Counted from the stretch's first letter, positions 44,632 to 54,311 are shown. The stretch: 64,000 nucleotides of DNA from Crenobacter oryzisoli (GCF_030385785.1 NZ_JAUEDK010000027.1:1-64000); one strand, 5' to 3'. A program made the numbers and translations. The notes: generated by a model from the letters alone, not told the origin.

Positions 44632-45879
44632 ATGAAAACCTCGTTTGAAGTCCTGATCGGCCTGCGTTACTTGCGTGCTCGCCGGCGCAATGGCTTCATC
44701 TCTTTCATTTCGCTGATTTCGATTGTCGGCATCTGTCTGGGGGTAGCCGCCCTGATCATCGTGCTGTCGGTGATGAACGGCTTCCAGAAGGAGATCCGTG
44801 GTCGCATCCTCGGTGTTGCCTCGCATGTCGAGATCAGCAGTTACGATGGCCGGCTGAGCAACTGGCCGGCTATCGCCAGCATTGCCGCCAAACAACCTCA
44901 TGTGAAGGAGACCGCGCCGTTCGTGTCGGCGCAGGGGCTGATGTCGTACGGGGGGAATGTCCGCGGCGTGATGGTACGCGGTGTCGACCCTACGCAGGAA
45001 AACAGGGTCGTCGAGATTGGCCACGACATGGTGGCCGGCAAGCTGTCGGGTCTGAAACCGGGCGGCTTCGGCATTTTGCTCGGCGTTGAGCTGGCGCGTC
45101 AGCTTGGCGTCAATGTCGGCGACAAGGTCACGTTGATTACCCCGCAGGGCAATATCACCCCGGCCGGGATGATGCCGCGTCTGAAGCAGTTTACGGTGGT
45201 CGGCGTATTCAAGGTCGACATGTACGAGTACGACGCGACCCTGGCGATGATCGATCTGCATGACGCGCAAGTGTTGTTCCGGATGGGCGATAAGGTGTCG
45301 GGCGTGCGCCTCAAGCTCGACGATGCGATGCAGGCGCCGCTGGTGAAGGAGCAAGTAGCCAGCCAACTGCCGCAGGACACACTGACCACCGACTGGACCG
45401 ATACCAACGCCAACTACTTCCGTGCGGTGCAGGTCGAAAAGCGCATGATGTTTATCATCCTGACCTTGATCGTGGCCGTCGCGACGTTCAACCTGGTTTC
45501 GACGCTAGTGATGGTGGTAACCGACAAGCAAGCCGACATCGCCATTCTACGCACCCTGGGAGCCAGCCCTGCCAGCATCATGAAGATCTTCGTGATCCAG
45601 GGCTCGGTAGCTGGGGTGGCCGGCACGTTGGCTGGGGTCGGTTTCGGCCTGCTGATCGCTAGCAACCTCAACGTGATCGTGCCGGTGATCGAGAAGATCG
45701 TTGGTACCAAGCTGATTCCGAGCCAGGTCTACCTGATCGACTACCTGCCATCCGACATCCAGTCGGGCGACGTGACCGCCATCACGTTGATTTCCCTGGT
45801 GCTGGCGCTGCTTGCCACGCTTTATCCGAGCTGGCGTGCCGCCCGCACTCAACCGGCTGAGGCGCTGCGTTATGAGTAA
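44632..45879 (+). CDS. lolC: Lipoprotein-releasing ABC permease LolC/LolE
   Basis: A 415-residue inner-membrane permease that, with LolD, releases outer-membrane lipoproteins to LolA. An N-terminal membrane helix (about 24-48, with [17 protein letters not shown]) is followed by a large periplasmic domain (about 50-265). Three C-terminal helices include the [20 protein letters not shown] coupling motif. Only one permease gene is present, so a LolCDE with separate C and E is unlikely here; betaproteobacteria often have a single LolF-like permease. lolD overlaps its stop. Confidence 0.94.
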   Translation: MKTSFEVLIGLRYLRARRRNGFISFISLISIVGICLGVAALIIVLSVMNGFQKEIRGRILGVASHVEISSYDGRLSNWPAIASIAAKQPHVKETAPFVSAQGLMSYGGNVRGVMVRGVDPTQENRVVEIGHDMVAGKLSGLKPGGFGILLGVELARQLGVNVGDKVTLITPQGNITPAGMMPRLKQFTVVGVFKVDMYEYDATLAMIDLHDAQVLFRMGDKVSGVRLKLDDAMQAPLVKEQVASQLPQDTLTTDWTDTNANYFRAVQVEKRMMFIILTLIVAVATFNLVSTLVMVVTDKQADIAILRTLGASPASIMKIFVIQGSVAGVAGTLAGVGFGLLIASNLNVIVPVIEKIVGTKLIPSQVYLIDYLPSDIQSGDVTAITLISLVLALLATLYPSWRAARTQPAEALRYE

Positions 45880-46546
45880 TCCGGTATTGAGCTGCCGTAG
45901 CCTGTCCAAGGTCTACGATGAAGGTAATTTGAATGTGTCGGTACTTAAGGGTATCGATTTCTCGATTGCGGCAGGCGAGCGTGTCGCGGTGGTTGGCGCT
46001 TCCGGTTCGGGCAAGAGCACCTTGCTGCACCTGCTCGGGGGCCTGGATGTCGCCAGCGGCGGCGAGGTGACGGTGCTGGGCGAAACGCTGTCCGCGCTGT
46101 CGGAGCGTGCCCGCGGCGCGCTGCGCAACAGGGCTCTCGGCTTCGTCTACCAGTTCCATCACCTGCTGCCGGAGTTTTCCGCACTAGAAAACGTGATGAT
46201 GCCGCTGCTGATTCGCCGTGCCGACCCCAAGTTGGCCGAGCGCCAGGCCTCCGAGATGTTGGGAAGGGTGGGACTGGGCAATCGGCTGGCGCACAAACCG
46301 GGCGAATTGTCCGGCGGCGAGCGCCAGCGCGCGGCTATTGCCCGGGCGCTGGTGACGCACCCGGCCTGCCTGCTCGCCGACGAGCCCACCGGCAACCTAG
46401 ACCGCGGCAATGCCAACGCCGTGTTCGACCTGATGCTGGAATTGAACGAGAGTCTTGGCACGAGCCTCGTGATTGTCACCCATGATCCGGACATCGCCGA
46501 AAGGGTCGGCCGGGTCTATCACATGAAGGATGGTCTGCTGGTATAA
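45872..46546 (+). CDS. lolD: Lipoprotein-releasing ABC ATPase LolD
   Basis: A 224-residue ABC ATPase: Walker [10 protein letters not shown] (about 44-52), signature [15 protein letters not shown], Walker [13 protein letters not shown] and a switch histidine in [13 protein letters not shown] 45872 overlaps the lolC stop; the frame continues upstream inside lolC. It powers the LolC-type permease. Confidence 0.96.
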   Translation: MSNPVLSCRSLSKVYDEGNLNVSVLKGIDFSIAAGERVAVVGASGSGKSTLLHLLGGLDVASGGEVTVLGETLSALSERARGALRNRALGFVYQFHHLLPEFSALENVMMPLLIRRADPKLAERQASEMLGRVGLGNRLAHKPGELSGGERQRAAIARALVTHPACLLADEPTGNLDRGNANAVFDLMLELNESLGTSLVIVTHDPDIAERVGRVYHMKDGLLV

Positions 46547-46585
46547 GCCCTCGGCAATGATGGGGGCTGCAGACATAGGACGCGT

Positions 46586-47944
46586 ATGCTGATTTATCAC
46601 CGTGACACCCTGACGCTGAATATCCTGTTGGGAGCGCTAGAGACCAAAGCAGGCTTGGTTGAGCTGGCCATCGGCCTGTTCTGCGTGTTTGTCGGTTGGC
46701 ACGTTGCGCGTTACGTCTATCGCCGCTGGTTCGCGACCCACCCAGGTCGTTTCGATCTGTTTTTGCCCTATCTGTTGTTCCGGCTGGTATTGCCGATGTC
46801 CTCGCAGGTACTGGTGATCTTGTCTACGGTCGTCTGGGTCCTGCTGTTGGGGCGGTCTGGCATTGTGTTGCCGATCATGTCGGCAATGCTGTTCTGGTTT
46901 GGTGCAATCCGGGTGCTGACCGCGGTGGTGCGTCAGGTGTTGCCTCAGGGCAAGCTGGAGCGCCATTCCGAACACGTGCTGGCAACGACGCTGTGGATCG
47001 GCTTCATCAGCTGGGCAATCGGATTCGACCATTTCGTACTGGATTGGTTGGACTCGGTGGCCTTCACCGTCGGCAAGACCCGGTTGAGCCTGCTGACAAT
47101 GATCTCCACGCTGATGTGGGTGTCGGTGATCATGATCTGCTCCTTGTGGGTATCGAAGTTGGCCGAAGCCCGGGTGATGAAGCTGCAGCAGGTCGACCTC
47201 AATCTACGCATCGTCATCACCAAGCTGCTGCGCACCGTGCTGGTGGTGGTGGGGGTGTTGGTGGCATTGCCGGTGCTTGGTGTTGACCTATCCGTGCTAT
47301 CGGTATTCGGTGGGGCTTTGGGCGTCGGCCTGGGTTTCGGTTTACAGAAAATCGCCAGCAACTATGTGTCGGGCTTCATTATCTTGCTCGATCGCTCGAT
47401 CCGGGTCGGCGACCGACTGATGGTGGATAATCGTGTTGGCTACGTCAGTAAGCTGACTTCGCGTTATGTGGTGTTGAAGGGGTTGGATGGCTCTGAAGCG
47501 CTGGTGCCGAACGACACGCTGATTTCCAATACGGTGCTCAACCAGTCGTATTCGGACAAGGCGATGTGGGCCAGCATATCGATTCAGGTGGGGTACAGCA
47601 CCGATCTGGATGTGGCTCTCGGTATTTTGGCGGAAGCGGCCAAGGCGCATCCGCGAGTGATGAAGAACCCTGGGCCTGGGGCGTATGTGACGGCTTTTGC
47701 CGAGTCCGGCATCAGTCTCGATCTTGGCTTCTGGGTTGCCGATCCCGAAAATGGTTTCATGGGTTTGAAGTCGGATCTGTATCTGGCGATTTGGCGTCGT
47801 TTCAAGCAAGAGGGGATTGAGATTCCGTTCCCTCAACGCGAGGTACGGATACTGGCTGATGGTTTGCAACCCGACCCTTCCATGGTAGCGTCGGCGATTG
47901 CTTTGCAAGCGGCGGCGGCGGCCTCCCGTGAGGTGAGAACATGA
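46586..47944 (+). CDS. MscS-family mechanosensitive channel
   Basis: A 452-residue protein with about six membrane helices. The pore-lining and beta-domain signature is VFGGALGVGLGFGLQKIASN (about 234-253), then LLDRSIRVGDRLMV, with the C-terminal alpha/beta domain after 330. It is larger than MscS, with extra N-terminal helices like YbdG/MscM types. It protects against hypo-osmotic shock. nudB overlaps its stop by ATGA. Confidence 0.92.
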   Translation: MLIYHRDTLTLNILLGALETKAGLVELAIGLFCVFVGWHVARYVYRRWFATHPGRFDLFLPYLLFRLVLPMSSQVLVILSTVVWVLLLGRSGIVLPIMSAMLFWFGAIRVLTAVVRQVLPQGKLERHSEHVLATTLWIGFISWAIGFDHFVLDWLDSVAFTVGKTRLSLLTMISTLMWVSVIMICSLWVSKLAEARVMKLQQVDLNLRIVITKLLRTVLVVVGVLVALPVLGVDLSVLSVFGGALGVGLGFGLQKIASNYVSGFIILLDRSIRVGDRLMVDNRVGYVSKLTSRYVVLKGLDGSEALVPNDTLISNTVLNQSYSDKAMWASISIQVGYSTDLDVALGILAEAAKAHPRVMKNPGPGAYVTAFAESGISLDLGFWVADPENGFMGLKSDLYLAIWRRFKQEGIEIPFPQREVRILADGLQPDPSMVASAIALQAAAAASREVRT

Positions 47945-48396
47945 AGCCACTTAAGCAACCTGTATCGGTACTGGTGGTGATCTACACCGCTGATCTGCGG
48001 GTCTTGCTGATCGAACGCGCCGACAAGCCGGGTTATTGGCAGTCGGTGACCGGAAGCAGGGAAGGTGAAGAAAGCCTGGCGGCTACCGCCGGCCGTGAAG
48101 TGTTGGAGGAAACCGGTCTTGATGTCGCCTGCTATGCCTTGAGCGACTGGCAGCAGCAGAACCACTATGAAATCTACGAGCACTGGCGGCATCGTTACCC
48201 ACCTGGAACGACACACAATACGGAGCATGTGTTCGGCCTGATGCTGCCGGCGCCTTTGCCGGTGGTGCTCGCCCCTGACGAGCACCTTGCCTCATGCTGG
48301 CTGCCGTGGGAGGAGGCGGCGGCTAAGGTGTTTTCCCCCTCTAACGCCGAGGCGATCCGGCAACTGCCGGACCGTGTAGCCGCATGCGTCCGCTGA
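47941..48396 (+). CDS. nudB: Dihydroneopterin triphosphate diphosphatase NudB
   Basis: A 151-residue Nudix hydrolase. The Nudix box fits the G-x5-E-x7-REUxEExGU pattern (GSREGEESLAATAGREVLEE, then TGL). The N-terminal PVSVLVVIYTADLRVLLIER and the C-terminal FSPSNAEAIRQL are typical of NudB, which removes pyrophosphate from dihydroneopterin triphosphate in folate synthesis. Its stop overlaps the next gene. Confidence 0.9.
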   Translation: MKPLKQPVSVLVVIYTADLRVLLIERADKPGYWQSVTGSREGEESLAATAGREVLEETGLDVACYALSDWQQQNHYEIYEHWRHRYPPGTTHNTEHVFGLMLPAPLPVVLAPDEHLASCWLPWEEAAAKVFSPSNAEAIRQLPDRVAACVR

Positions 48397-49142
48397 ATAT
48401 CACAACGTTCAATATGCACAAGGGCATGTCGCCGTTGAATCGGCGCTTGCAATTGCCGAACATTGCCTCAGGGCTCGCGAACTTGTCGTCCGACGTGCTG
48501 TTTCTTCAGGAAGTCCAAGGGCGTCATGCGCTTCGCGAAATGAGGGTCGGTAACTGGCCGAGCGAAGCCCAGCACCACTATCTCGCCCGGTTGTTATCAT
48601 ACAAGGCTGCCTATGGCCTGAATGCTTCTTATGATCATGGCCACCATGGCAATGCCATTTTGTCGCGGTTCCCGCTACGAAATCATGGCAATCTCGATAT
48701 CTCAGTCAACCGACTTGAACAGCGCGGCTTGCTGCATTGCGACCTACAGTTGGCTGGCTGGCCAATCCGTGTCGCCGCGTTGTGCATTCACTTGAACCTG
48801 CTGGCTCATGATCGGCGCAAGCAGCTGTCGCGCCTGCGTCATTACATCGACAATGCGATTCCAGCCGATACTGCCCTGATCATCGCCGGGGACTTCAACG
48901 ACTGGCGAGGAGAAGCGAGTGCTATTCTGGCTGGCGAGCTTGGCCTGACCGAAGTGTTCGAAACCATTTACGGGCGGCATGCAAAGAGCTTCCCTGCTCG
49001 TTTACCGATGCTGTCGCTTGATCGTATCTATGTGCGCGGCCTGAAGCCGGTCAGCGCCGAGGTGCATCATGGACAGCCATGGTCGACGCTGTCTGATCAT
49101 CTCCCCTTGTCGGCTCGTCTGCTGCCGCTTGAAGCAAGTTGA
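48384..49142 (+). CDS. Endonuclease/exonuclease/phosphatase family protein
   Basis: A 252-residue EEP-fold hydrolase with the expected metal and catalytic blocks: TFNMHKG (8-14), FLQEVQG with the Mg-binding Glu, AGDFNDWRG (catalytic Asp and Asn), SLDRIYVRG and SDHLPLSA (terminal Asp-His). There is no signal peptide. The family includes DNases, sphingomyelinases and sugar or lipid phosphatases. It overlaps nudB by 13 bp and belongs to the MscS-nudB operon. It is the last core gene before the A+T-richer accessory region. Confidence 0.9.
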   Translation: MRPLNITTFNMHKGMSPLNRRLQLPNIASGLANLSSDVLFLQEVQGRHALREMRVGNWPSEAQHHYLARLLSYKAAYGLNASYDHGHHGNAILSRFPLRNHGNLDISVNRLEQRGLLHCDLQLAGWPIRVAALCIHLNLLAHDRRKQLSRLRHYIDNAIPADTALIIAGDFNDWRGEASAILAGELGLTEVFETIYGRHAKSFPARLPMLSLDRIYVRGLKPVSAEVHHGQPWSTLSDHLPLSARLLPLEAS

Positions 49143-49580
49143 TACGCCCCATTTTCTTGAAGATCTGGCGGAATGACAGGCCCGCTTGATTAATGGCCAT
49201 AATCCATCAAAAGTAAAGCTGAAAGCATTGCTCCGTGTTGATGGGTATCTCTGTCATCCCTAGTCATTTTCCCCGAAATTTCAAGCCAGTAACGCTAGTT
49301 TGATCTCCTTGATTTTGCTGCTGGCATGAACCATGCTGCTGTTAGGTCAGGTTTGGGGCGAAACAAGCCGTGAGTAGGTTTAAGCGATACCCTCATCTGG
49401 AGCACTTAAATCCCATCTTGTTGGATTGATTCGCCCAAAACCCGGGTAACCGTTGCAGTGTCCATCACTACCATGCGGGCTTGAGCATCAGTTGCTCTTG
49501 CTGGGCACTTGGAAAAGGTTCTGAGTGTCGGATCTTCGCATTCTGTCGAAGATGGCATGAACGACGGATAAGCCAGGGGT
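49143..49580. other. Leader region of the sigma-54 activator gene
   Basis: About 440 bp, visibly richer in A+T than the genes to the left, with no gene. It contains a -24/-12-like site (49322-49337) and an inverted repeat ATCTTCG/CGAAGAT near 49532-49553. It marks the left border of the accessory region. Confidence 0.45.
49322..49337 (+). promoter_or_regulatory. Possible sigma-54 promoter of the activator gene
   Basis: TGGCATGAACCATGCT fits the sigma-54 pattern TGGCAC-N5-TTGCT with GG and GC at the right spacing and two mismatches. It lies about 245 bp before the activator start, so the leader would be long. It is less convincing than the site at 55012. Confidence 0.4.
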
Positions 49581-50936
49581 ATGAAAGTGAGCCAGCGTGA
49601 GGTCTTGCTGTTCGGCCAACAGAGTGCAGTGCTAGCTGAGGAGCTAGGGCGGTTATTGCCCGGCTGGCGAGTGGTCATGGCGCGCAATGTTGCAGAGGCT
49701 CTCACCTGTTTGGGCCACACGATCCGGCCCATGATTGGACTCGTTCATATTGGCCGCCTTGTCACTGAACTGCAGGATGCTCTGGAGGACATCTGTGCTG
49801 TTGTCGGAGTGATGGAGTGGATTGCGCTGGTCGAGCGTGACCTGCTTGGGACCGTGCCCGTCTGTAAATTCATTTCGGATCATTGTTACGATTTTCACAC
49901 ACTGCCCCTCGATGCACCGAGACTGGCAATGACGCTTGGTCACGCCCATGGCCGAGCCGAGCTTCGAATCAGGAACAGTTACCAGCATATCCATCCCAAC
50001 CAGTTCAACATGGTCGGCTCTAGTCCGGCCATGCAGAAGCTGTTTGCCAGCATCGACAAGATTCGCGGCAGTGAGGCTCCTGTGCTGGTCCATGGCGAGA
50101 GCGGTACAGGCAAGGAATTGGTTGCAAGAGCGCTGCATCAGAACTCTCATCGCGCCGATGGTCCGTTTGTCGCGGTGAATTGCGGGGCGATTCCTGCCCA
50201 TCTTGTACAGACCGAGTTGTTTGGTCATGAGAAGGGGGCATTTACAGGTGCGCATCAACGAAAAATCGGCCTTATCGAAGCGGCTGATGGCGGCACGATT
50301 TTCCTCGATGAAATCGGTGATTTACCGCACGATATGCAGGTAAACCTGCTGCGTTTTCTGCAGGAAAAAATCATTGAAAGAGTCGGCTCTGTACAGCGCA
50401 TCAGAGTGGACGTGAGAGTCATCGCGGCAACGCACGTTGATCTAGAACGGGCCATCAGTGAGAAACGCTTCCGCGAGGACCTCTATTACCGGCTCAATGT
50501 ATTACGTTTAAATGTTCCACCCTTGCGCGAGCGATGCGAAGATATAGAATTATTGGCGCGCTGGTGTTTTGAAGAATTTTCATTAGAGAAAAGCAGCAAA
50601 GTATACGGATTCAGTAATAAAGCATTGCAAGCAATGCGAGCTTATTCTTGGCCTGGTAATGTCCGGGAGTTGATCAATCTGGTTCGCAGTGCCATGGTGA
50701 TGAGCGAGCATAGACTGATCCGTCCGGAAGACTTAGGGCTTGCTATGACCGGCATACGGGATGACCGATGGATTGAGGTTGGCACTCTCGATACGGTAGT
50801 AGGAAGAATGGAACGGGACTATATCCAGCAGGTACTGGAGATGAACAAGAAGAATGTATCTGCCACGGCAAAACAATTGGGGTTGTCCCGCTCGACTCTC
50901 TACAGAATGATGATGAAGTTAAAGATGAATTACTGA
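49581..50936 (+). CDS. Sigma-54-dependent activator with degenerate receiver
   Basis: A 451-residue enhancer-binding protein. Residues 1-120 look like a receiver domain of the VpsR/FleQ kind that has lost the phospho-acceptor Asp (GLVHIG, H56, at the expected site). The AAA+ domain has Walker A GESGTGKE (172-179), the sigma-54 contact loop GAFTGA (219-224), and Walker [12 protein letters not shown] Fis-type helix-turn-helix ([20 protein letters not shown]) ends the protein. Loss of the Asp suggests control by a ligand or by level rather than phosphorylation. It most likely drives the sigma-54 promoter at 55.0 kb. Confidence 0.93.
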   Translation: MKVSQREVLLFGQQSAVLAEELGRLLPGWRVVMARNVAEALTCLGHTIRPMIGLVHIGRLVTELQDALEDICAVVGVMEWIALVERDLLGTVPVCKFISDHCYDFHTLPLDAPRLAMTLGHAHGRAELRIRNSYQHIHPNQFNMVGSSPAMQKLFASIDKIRGSEAPVLVHGESGTGKELVARALHQNSHRADGPFVAVNCGAIPAHLVQTELFGHEKGAFTGAHQRKIGLIEAADGGTIFLDEIGDLPHDMQVNLLRFLQEKIIERVGSVQRIRVDVRVIAATHVDLERAISEKRFREDLYYRLNVLRLNVPPLRERCEDIELLARWCFEEFSLEKSSKVYGFSNKALQAMRAYSWPGNVRELINLVRSAMVMSEHRLIRPEDLGLAMTGIRDDRWIEVGTLDTVVGRMERDYIQQVLEMNKKNVSATAKQLGLSRSTLYRMMMKLKMNY

Positions 50937-51143
50937 TGACGTGATTTATTTTATGTGGTCGATATAGGTTCTGTATTGAAAAGCCTGCGATTCCGCTTAA
51001 TCCCATTAGGGAAACAAAATAGATCACGCTCGCCGGGCGACTGGCATTGGAAAATAATTTATATCCAGAGCTTTTATGTGGCGATTTTGGTAGTCGGCGG
51101 GGCCGGCTAAGTTCAACAGAAGTCGCATCAAGAGGGGGTAATA

Positions 51144-52640
51144 ATGAAACGCAATTTTCCATTTGCCTTGAAGCCCCGCTGGGAAGTGCTGGCTGCCAGC
51201 ATGTTGTTATGCTCCTCAGCCGGTGTATACGCCGATACTATGCCTCCAGTGGATCAGACTGAGAGCGCTGCTCAAAGTTCGCCTCAGCCGTCTGCGCAAT
51301 CTGCAGATTCAACCGAGCCTGCAGAGTCGAAACCGATATCGACGGATCCTAGCCCTCAGGAGGCACAATCGGCACAACCGGCCGAGTCGCAGCCTGCAGC
51401 GACGAGTTCCGAATCCCAGGCAACGGCTCCAGCTCAGTCAAGTGACCCAGCAAAGACCGCAGAATCACAGCCGACATCTACCAGTCCAGATTCCGCTTCC
51501 CAGCTTCAGCAATCGCCTTCGCAGACTGATGCCCCGGCAACGACAGTAGCGGCTCAACCTGCGCCAGCAGCTACCGATCCTGCTCCGGCTACAGCCGCTG
51601 CCGAAGCGGCTGGCAATGCTTCTCAGGCTGGTCAAACTCCGGCGACAGCGGCAGCAAATGGTGTCGACACCCCCACTCAACCGACTAATGACAAAGTCAG
51701 CGACATTGTCGGCACATTCGACCCGCAAGGGGTATTAACCCCGAAGGGGCACTTCGTTATTGATCCGTCCTTGCAATTTTCGACCTCGTCTTCGAATCGG
51801 GTTGCTCTGGTTGGTTACACCATTATCCCAGCTATTACGATTGGCCTGATTAATATTAACAAAGTAACCCGAGATAGCTATGTAGCCGCTTTGGATGGCC
51901 GATATGGATTGACAAACCGGTTAGAGTTTGCCATTCATGTCCCCTTTGTCTACCAGGAAGAAAATACACAGGAGCAACCGATAAACACGCCTTCTACTGC
52001 TTCGGATATCCAAAATTTCACGGCAAATGGTGGTGGGATCGGCGATGTTCAGTTTGGCTTCCGTTATCAGTTTAATCAGCCGGATGCTGGCATGCCATAT
52101 TATGTTGGTAGTTTAAAGGTGAGTGCGCCAACAGGGAAGGGGCCGTTTGACGTTCCCTATTCATCTCAGACCGGTCTTGAAACTAAGACTCCAACAGGGG
52201 CGGGTTTCTGGGGGGTTCAACCTGGTTTGACATTTATTATGCCAACGGATCCTGCAGTGTTCTATGGTGGCATCAGCTATCAATATAATTTCAGTAAAAA
52301 TGTCGATAAAACGTTGTTTATTTCATCTGGTGGACTTGCGTCTACTCAAGTTATTGGTGACGTGAAGCCAGGGGATGTTGTTGAGGTCAACTTTGGCATG
52401 GGCTTTGGTATTAATGATAAGGCTTCGTTTAGCATTGGTTACGATCATAACGTGATTGGAAGAACAAAAGTTAATGGTCAATTCGGGGAGGGGACTACGA
52501 CGGTACAGGTTGGGCAACTGCTGATAGGTTATTCTTATCGAATTACTCCAAAGCAGACCATCAACTTGACTTTGGGGGTGGGGGTGACACCAGACTCGCC
52601 TAATGCACAAATTACGCTACATGCTCCTTTTGATTTGTGA
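51144..52640 (+). CDS. Outer-membrane beta-barrel protein, FapF-like architecture
   Basis: A 498-residue exported protein. The signal peptide is 1-30 (cleavage after VYA). Residues about 31-180 are low-complexity (Ser, Ala, Pro, Gln, Thr, Glu) with several AESQP/PAESxP units. Residues about 190-498 look like an outer-membrane barrel of the phenol meta-pathway transporter type, with alternating strands (GLTNRLEFAIHVPFVY, GDVQFGFRYQF, QVGQLLIGYSYRI) and a C-terminal FDL with Phe near the end. FapF of Pseudomonas has the same plan: a coiled or disordered N-terminus plus a barrel that secretes amyloid subunits. GAGGGGG lies before the ATG. It converges on the C39/subunit operon. Confidence 0.8.
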   Translation: MKRNFPFALKPRWEVLAASMLLCSSAGVYADTMPPVDQTESAAQSSPQPSAQSADSTEPAESKPISTDPSPQEAQSAQPAESQPAATSSESQATAPAQSSDPAKTAESQPTSTSPDSASQLQQSPSQTDAPATTVAAQPAPAATDPAPATAAAEAAGNASQAGQTPATAAANGVDTPTQPTNDKVSDIVGTFDPQGVLTPKGHFVIDPSLQFSTSSSNRVALVGYTIIPAITIGLININKVTRDSYVAALDGRYGLTNRLEFAIHVPFVYQEENTQEQPINTPSTASDIQNFTANGGGIGDVQFGFRYQFNQPDAGMPYYVGSLKVSAPTGKGPFDVPYSSQTGLETKTPTGAGFWGVQPGLTFIMPTDPAVFYGGISYQYNFSKNVDKTLFISSGGLASTQVIGDVKPGDVVEVNFGMGFGINDKASFSIGYDHNVIGRTKVNGQFGEGTTTVQVGQLLIGYSYRITPKQTINLTLGVGVTPDSPNAQITLHAPFDL

Positions 52641-52648
52641 TGTTTATA

Positions 52649-52681
52649 AAAAATGGGCTGGATAACCTCCAGCCCATTTTT
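52649..52681. terminator. Bidirectional terminator in the Fap-like locus
   Basis: AAAAATGGGCTGG and CCAGCCCATTTTT form a perfect 13-bp stem around ATAACCT. It separates the converging barrel gene and the - strand operon and can end both. Confidence 0.92.
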
Positions 52682-52699
52682 ATATGAAACTATAGGTGG

Positions 52700-53137
52700 T
52701 TAATGTAGTCCGCGAATCAAAGCCTGTGTGATGGCTTGATTACTCAGTAGTTGCCTGTACATGGCTAGGTTGGTTACGTTGGCGTTGATGGCGGTTTGTA
52801 CCTGTACCATTTGGCCGTTGATTGTATTGCTGATTACGATTGGGTTCAAATTTGAAAAGGCTGCGGCTTGATTGTTGCTGTTCCACTGCAACTGACTGAC
52901 GGACTGCACAGCACCATTTATCATAACAGTGCGCTGTAGGCCGATATCAACGTTAAGACCATTTATTTCCATGCCGCCTCTTGCCGCCTCCATGAGTTTT
53001 TCGTCTACCTGGCGGTCCGCCAAGAGTTGCTTCAAATTCATCTCACCGGCAGTAGAAAGGCAAGAAAAGCAAGACAGTCCGCCTGCCAAGATAAAATACC
53101 AAACAGAGGTTTGGGTCTTTGTAATGGCTGTCAACAT
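52700..53137 (-). CDS. Secreted protein with shared T/Q motif, FapE-like position
   Basis: A 145-residue exported protein. Signal peptide about 1-30. A conserved-looking block GGMEINGLNVDIG starts at G54-G55, which resembles a double-glycine site (EAARGG) of the kind C39 peptidases cut. The C-terminal part (IVISNT at 100-105, then VQVQTAINAN) lines up with the ends of the two secreted proteins encoded upstream. It is the last gene of the - strand operon. Its ribosome site AGGA overlaps the stop of the C39 peptidase gene, so they are coupled. Probable minor subunit or chaperone of the secreted fibre. Confidence 0.7.
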   Translation of the reverse strand: MLTAITKTQTSVWYFILAGGLSCFSCLSTAGEMNLKQLLADRQVDEKLMEAARGGMEINGLNVDIGLQRTVMINGAVQSVSQLQWNSNNQAAAFSNLNPIVISNTINGQMVQVQTAINANVTNLAMYRQLLSNQAITQALIRGLH

Positions 53138-53146
53138 GGCTATGTC

Positions 53147-53836
53147 CTAGAAGTCAGCTGGTCCACGCATCATGAAAGACCAATTGGAAAAACTGGATTC
53201 GAGAATGCCATCGCGCAAAGGTGCGCGTGCCACAGAGTTCCAGTCGACTTTGCGATTGAAATACTGCGAACCCACTTCGGCCTGGTCCGTGATGAAGAAA
53301 GCAATTTTTCCCCACATGTTTTCGAATTGTTGGCGTCCATAGATCCTGGCACCAATCGCCGGATCGCTGACTAGGACGGCTTTGTCCTGTATGCCGGAAA
53401 TAACAACAAAATGATTGTAGCCACCTATTTTGATTAGGACGATGGCCGGCACCCCAATTTTTTGCAGTTCGTCGAGGCTCACATTGTAGCCGTCAGATTT
53501 GATTTGCATGGAGGCCAGATATCGCTTCATGTCTAGCATGGAGAACCCTACCTGGCGTATTTTTTCCGGGTCGCCATGTTGGTACATCTCTTTGAATATT
53601 TGCCGTTCACCAACGGGCACTTCATAATGGTAATGAAGCAGCGTAGCCAAGGCGGCAGACCCACAGCTGAAATCATATTGTTGACGTATCGTATTACGGA
53701 AGGCCAGTTGTTTATAGCTATGCACACTTAGCGTGTAAGAGCTATTGGGGCCTGTTAGCACGGTTACAGCTTCACTATGGGCCAACATGGGAAGGAGCAA
53801 TAGGGCCAAGCAGCAAGCCGCCGATTTCTTACGCAT
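53147..53836 (-). CDS. Secreted C39-family cysteine peptidase, FapD-like
   Basis: A 229-residue exported protein with signal peptide 1-22 and a C39 (bacteriocin-processing type) peptidase fold. The catalytic set is visible: Gln in QQYDFSC, nucleophile C58, H142 in YNHFVVISG and D158 in VLVSDPAIG. Stand-alone periplasmic C39 peptidases of this size accompany amyloid systems such as Fap (FapD), where they are needed for subunit secretion. The C-terminal 50 residues (KVDWNSVARAPLRDGI) are family-specific. AAGGAG precedes the ATG. It sits between the small secreted proteins in one operon. Confidence 0.88.
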   Translation of the reverse strand: MRKKSAACCLALLLLPMLAHSEAVTVLTGPNSSYTLSVHSYKQLAFRNTIRQQYDFSCGSAALATLLHYHYEVPVGERQIFKEMYQHGDPEKIRQVGFSMLDMKRYLASMQIKSDGYNVSLDELQKIGVPAIVLIKIGGYNHFVVISGIQDKAVLVSDPAIGARIYGRQQFENMWGKIAFFITDQAEVGSQYFNRKVDWNSVARAPLRDGILESSFSNWSFMMRGPADF

Positions 53837-53850
53837 GGTTGGCTCCTTTC

Positions 53851-53888
53851 AAAAAATGGCAATGGGGCAGGTCGCGTAGCGACCTGCC
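53851..53888 (-). terminator. Attenuator-like hairpin before the peptidase gene
   Basis: GGCAGGTCGC and GCGACCTGCC form a 10-bp stem with a three-base loop just after the second secreted-protein gene (- strand). A run of six T follows about 9 bases later. It probably cuts down transcription into the peptidase gene or protects the upstream mRNA 3' end. Confidence 0.6.
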
Positions 53889-53894
53889 GACATT

Positions 53895-54275
53895 TTAATG
53901 CATGGTCACGTTGAAGATGGTTTGATCTTGAATCAATACATTGTTGCCAGTGTTTTGAATGACCGTGCCAATCCCAGACATGCCATTGAAAGCCCCAGCC
54001 CCGATCAGGGCGCTGCCGGTGTTTACCATAGCGTCGCTGATAGTGGTAGAGCCAACCTGCCCCCCCATTGTTGCGCTGCTGGTATTATTGATCAGCGTGA
54101 TATCTTTCTGGCCTGTCTGTGCATCTAGATTGGCTGCCTTGGGGAGGGCAGAAAAAAGTGCACTAGAGGGGCCGACTGCTGTTGCCTGACTCAATTGATC
54201 CTGAGCTTGAGCTGTGCCGATCAAAGCGACTACCCCTAATAGGCCGGCTAGCAAGGGGTTATAGAACCTGGTCAT
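53895..54275 (-). CDS. Small secreted subunit-like protein (B)
   Basis: A 126-residue exported protein, signal peptide 1-24 (AQA cleavage). The mature part is short, Gly/Ser/Thr/Asn-rich and lacks Cys and Trp, as fibre subunits often do. It ends in G101-IGTVIQNTGNNVLIQDQ118, which aligns without gaps to the end of the protein encoded upstream (about 10 of 26 identical) and resembles curli-type Q-x-G-x-x-N-x5-Q units. GGAG precedes the ATG. I recognise no named family. Confidence 0.75.
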   Translation of the reverse strand: MTRFYNPLLAGLLGVVALIGTAQAQDQLSQATAVGPSSALFSALPKAANLDAQTGQKDITLINNTSSATMGGQVGSTTISDAMVNTGSALIGAGAFNGMSGIGTVIQNTGNNVLIQDQTIFNVTMH

Positions 54276-54311
54276 GGCTTTACTCCAAATACATCGCCGG
54301 TAAAAGGGAAG

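Noticed and set aside
50937-51143. Sigma-54 promoter directly before the barrel gene
   Set aside because: I looked for GG-N10-GC with the right context; TGGCATTGGAAAATAA has no GC at -12. The barrel gene may be read through from the activator gene or use another sigma factor.
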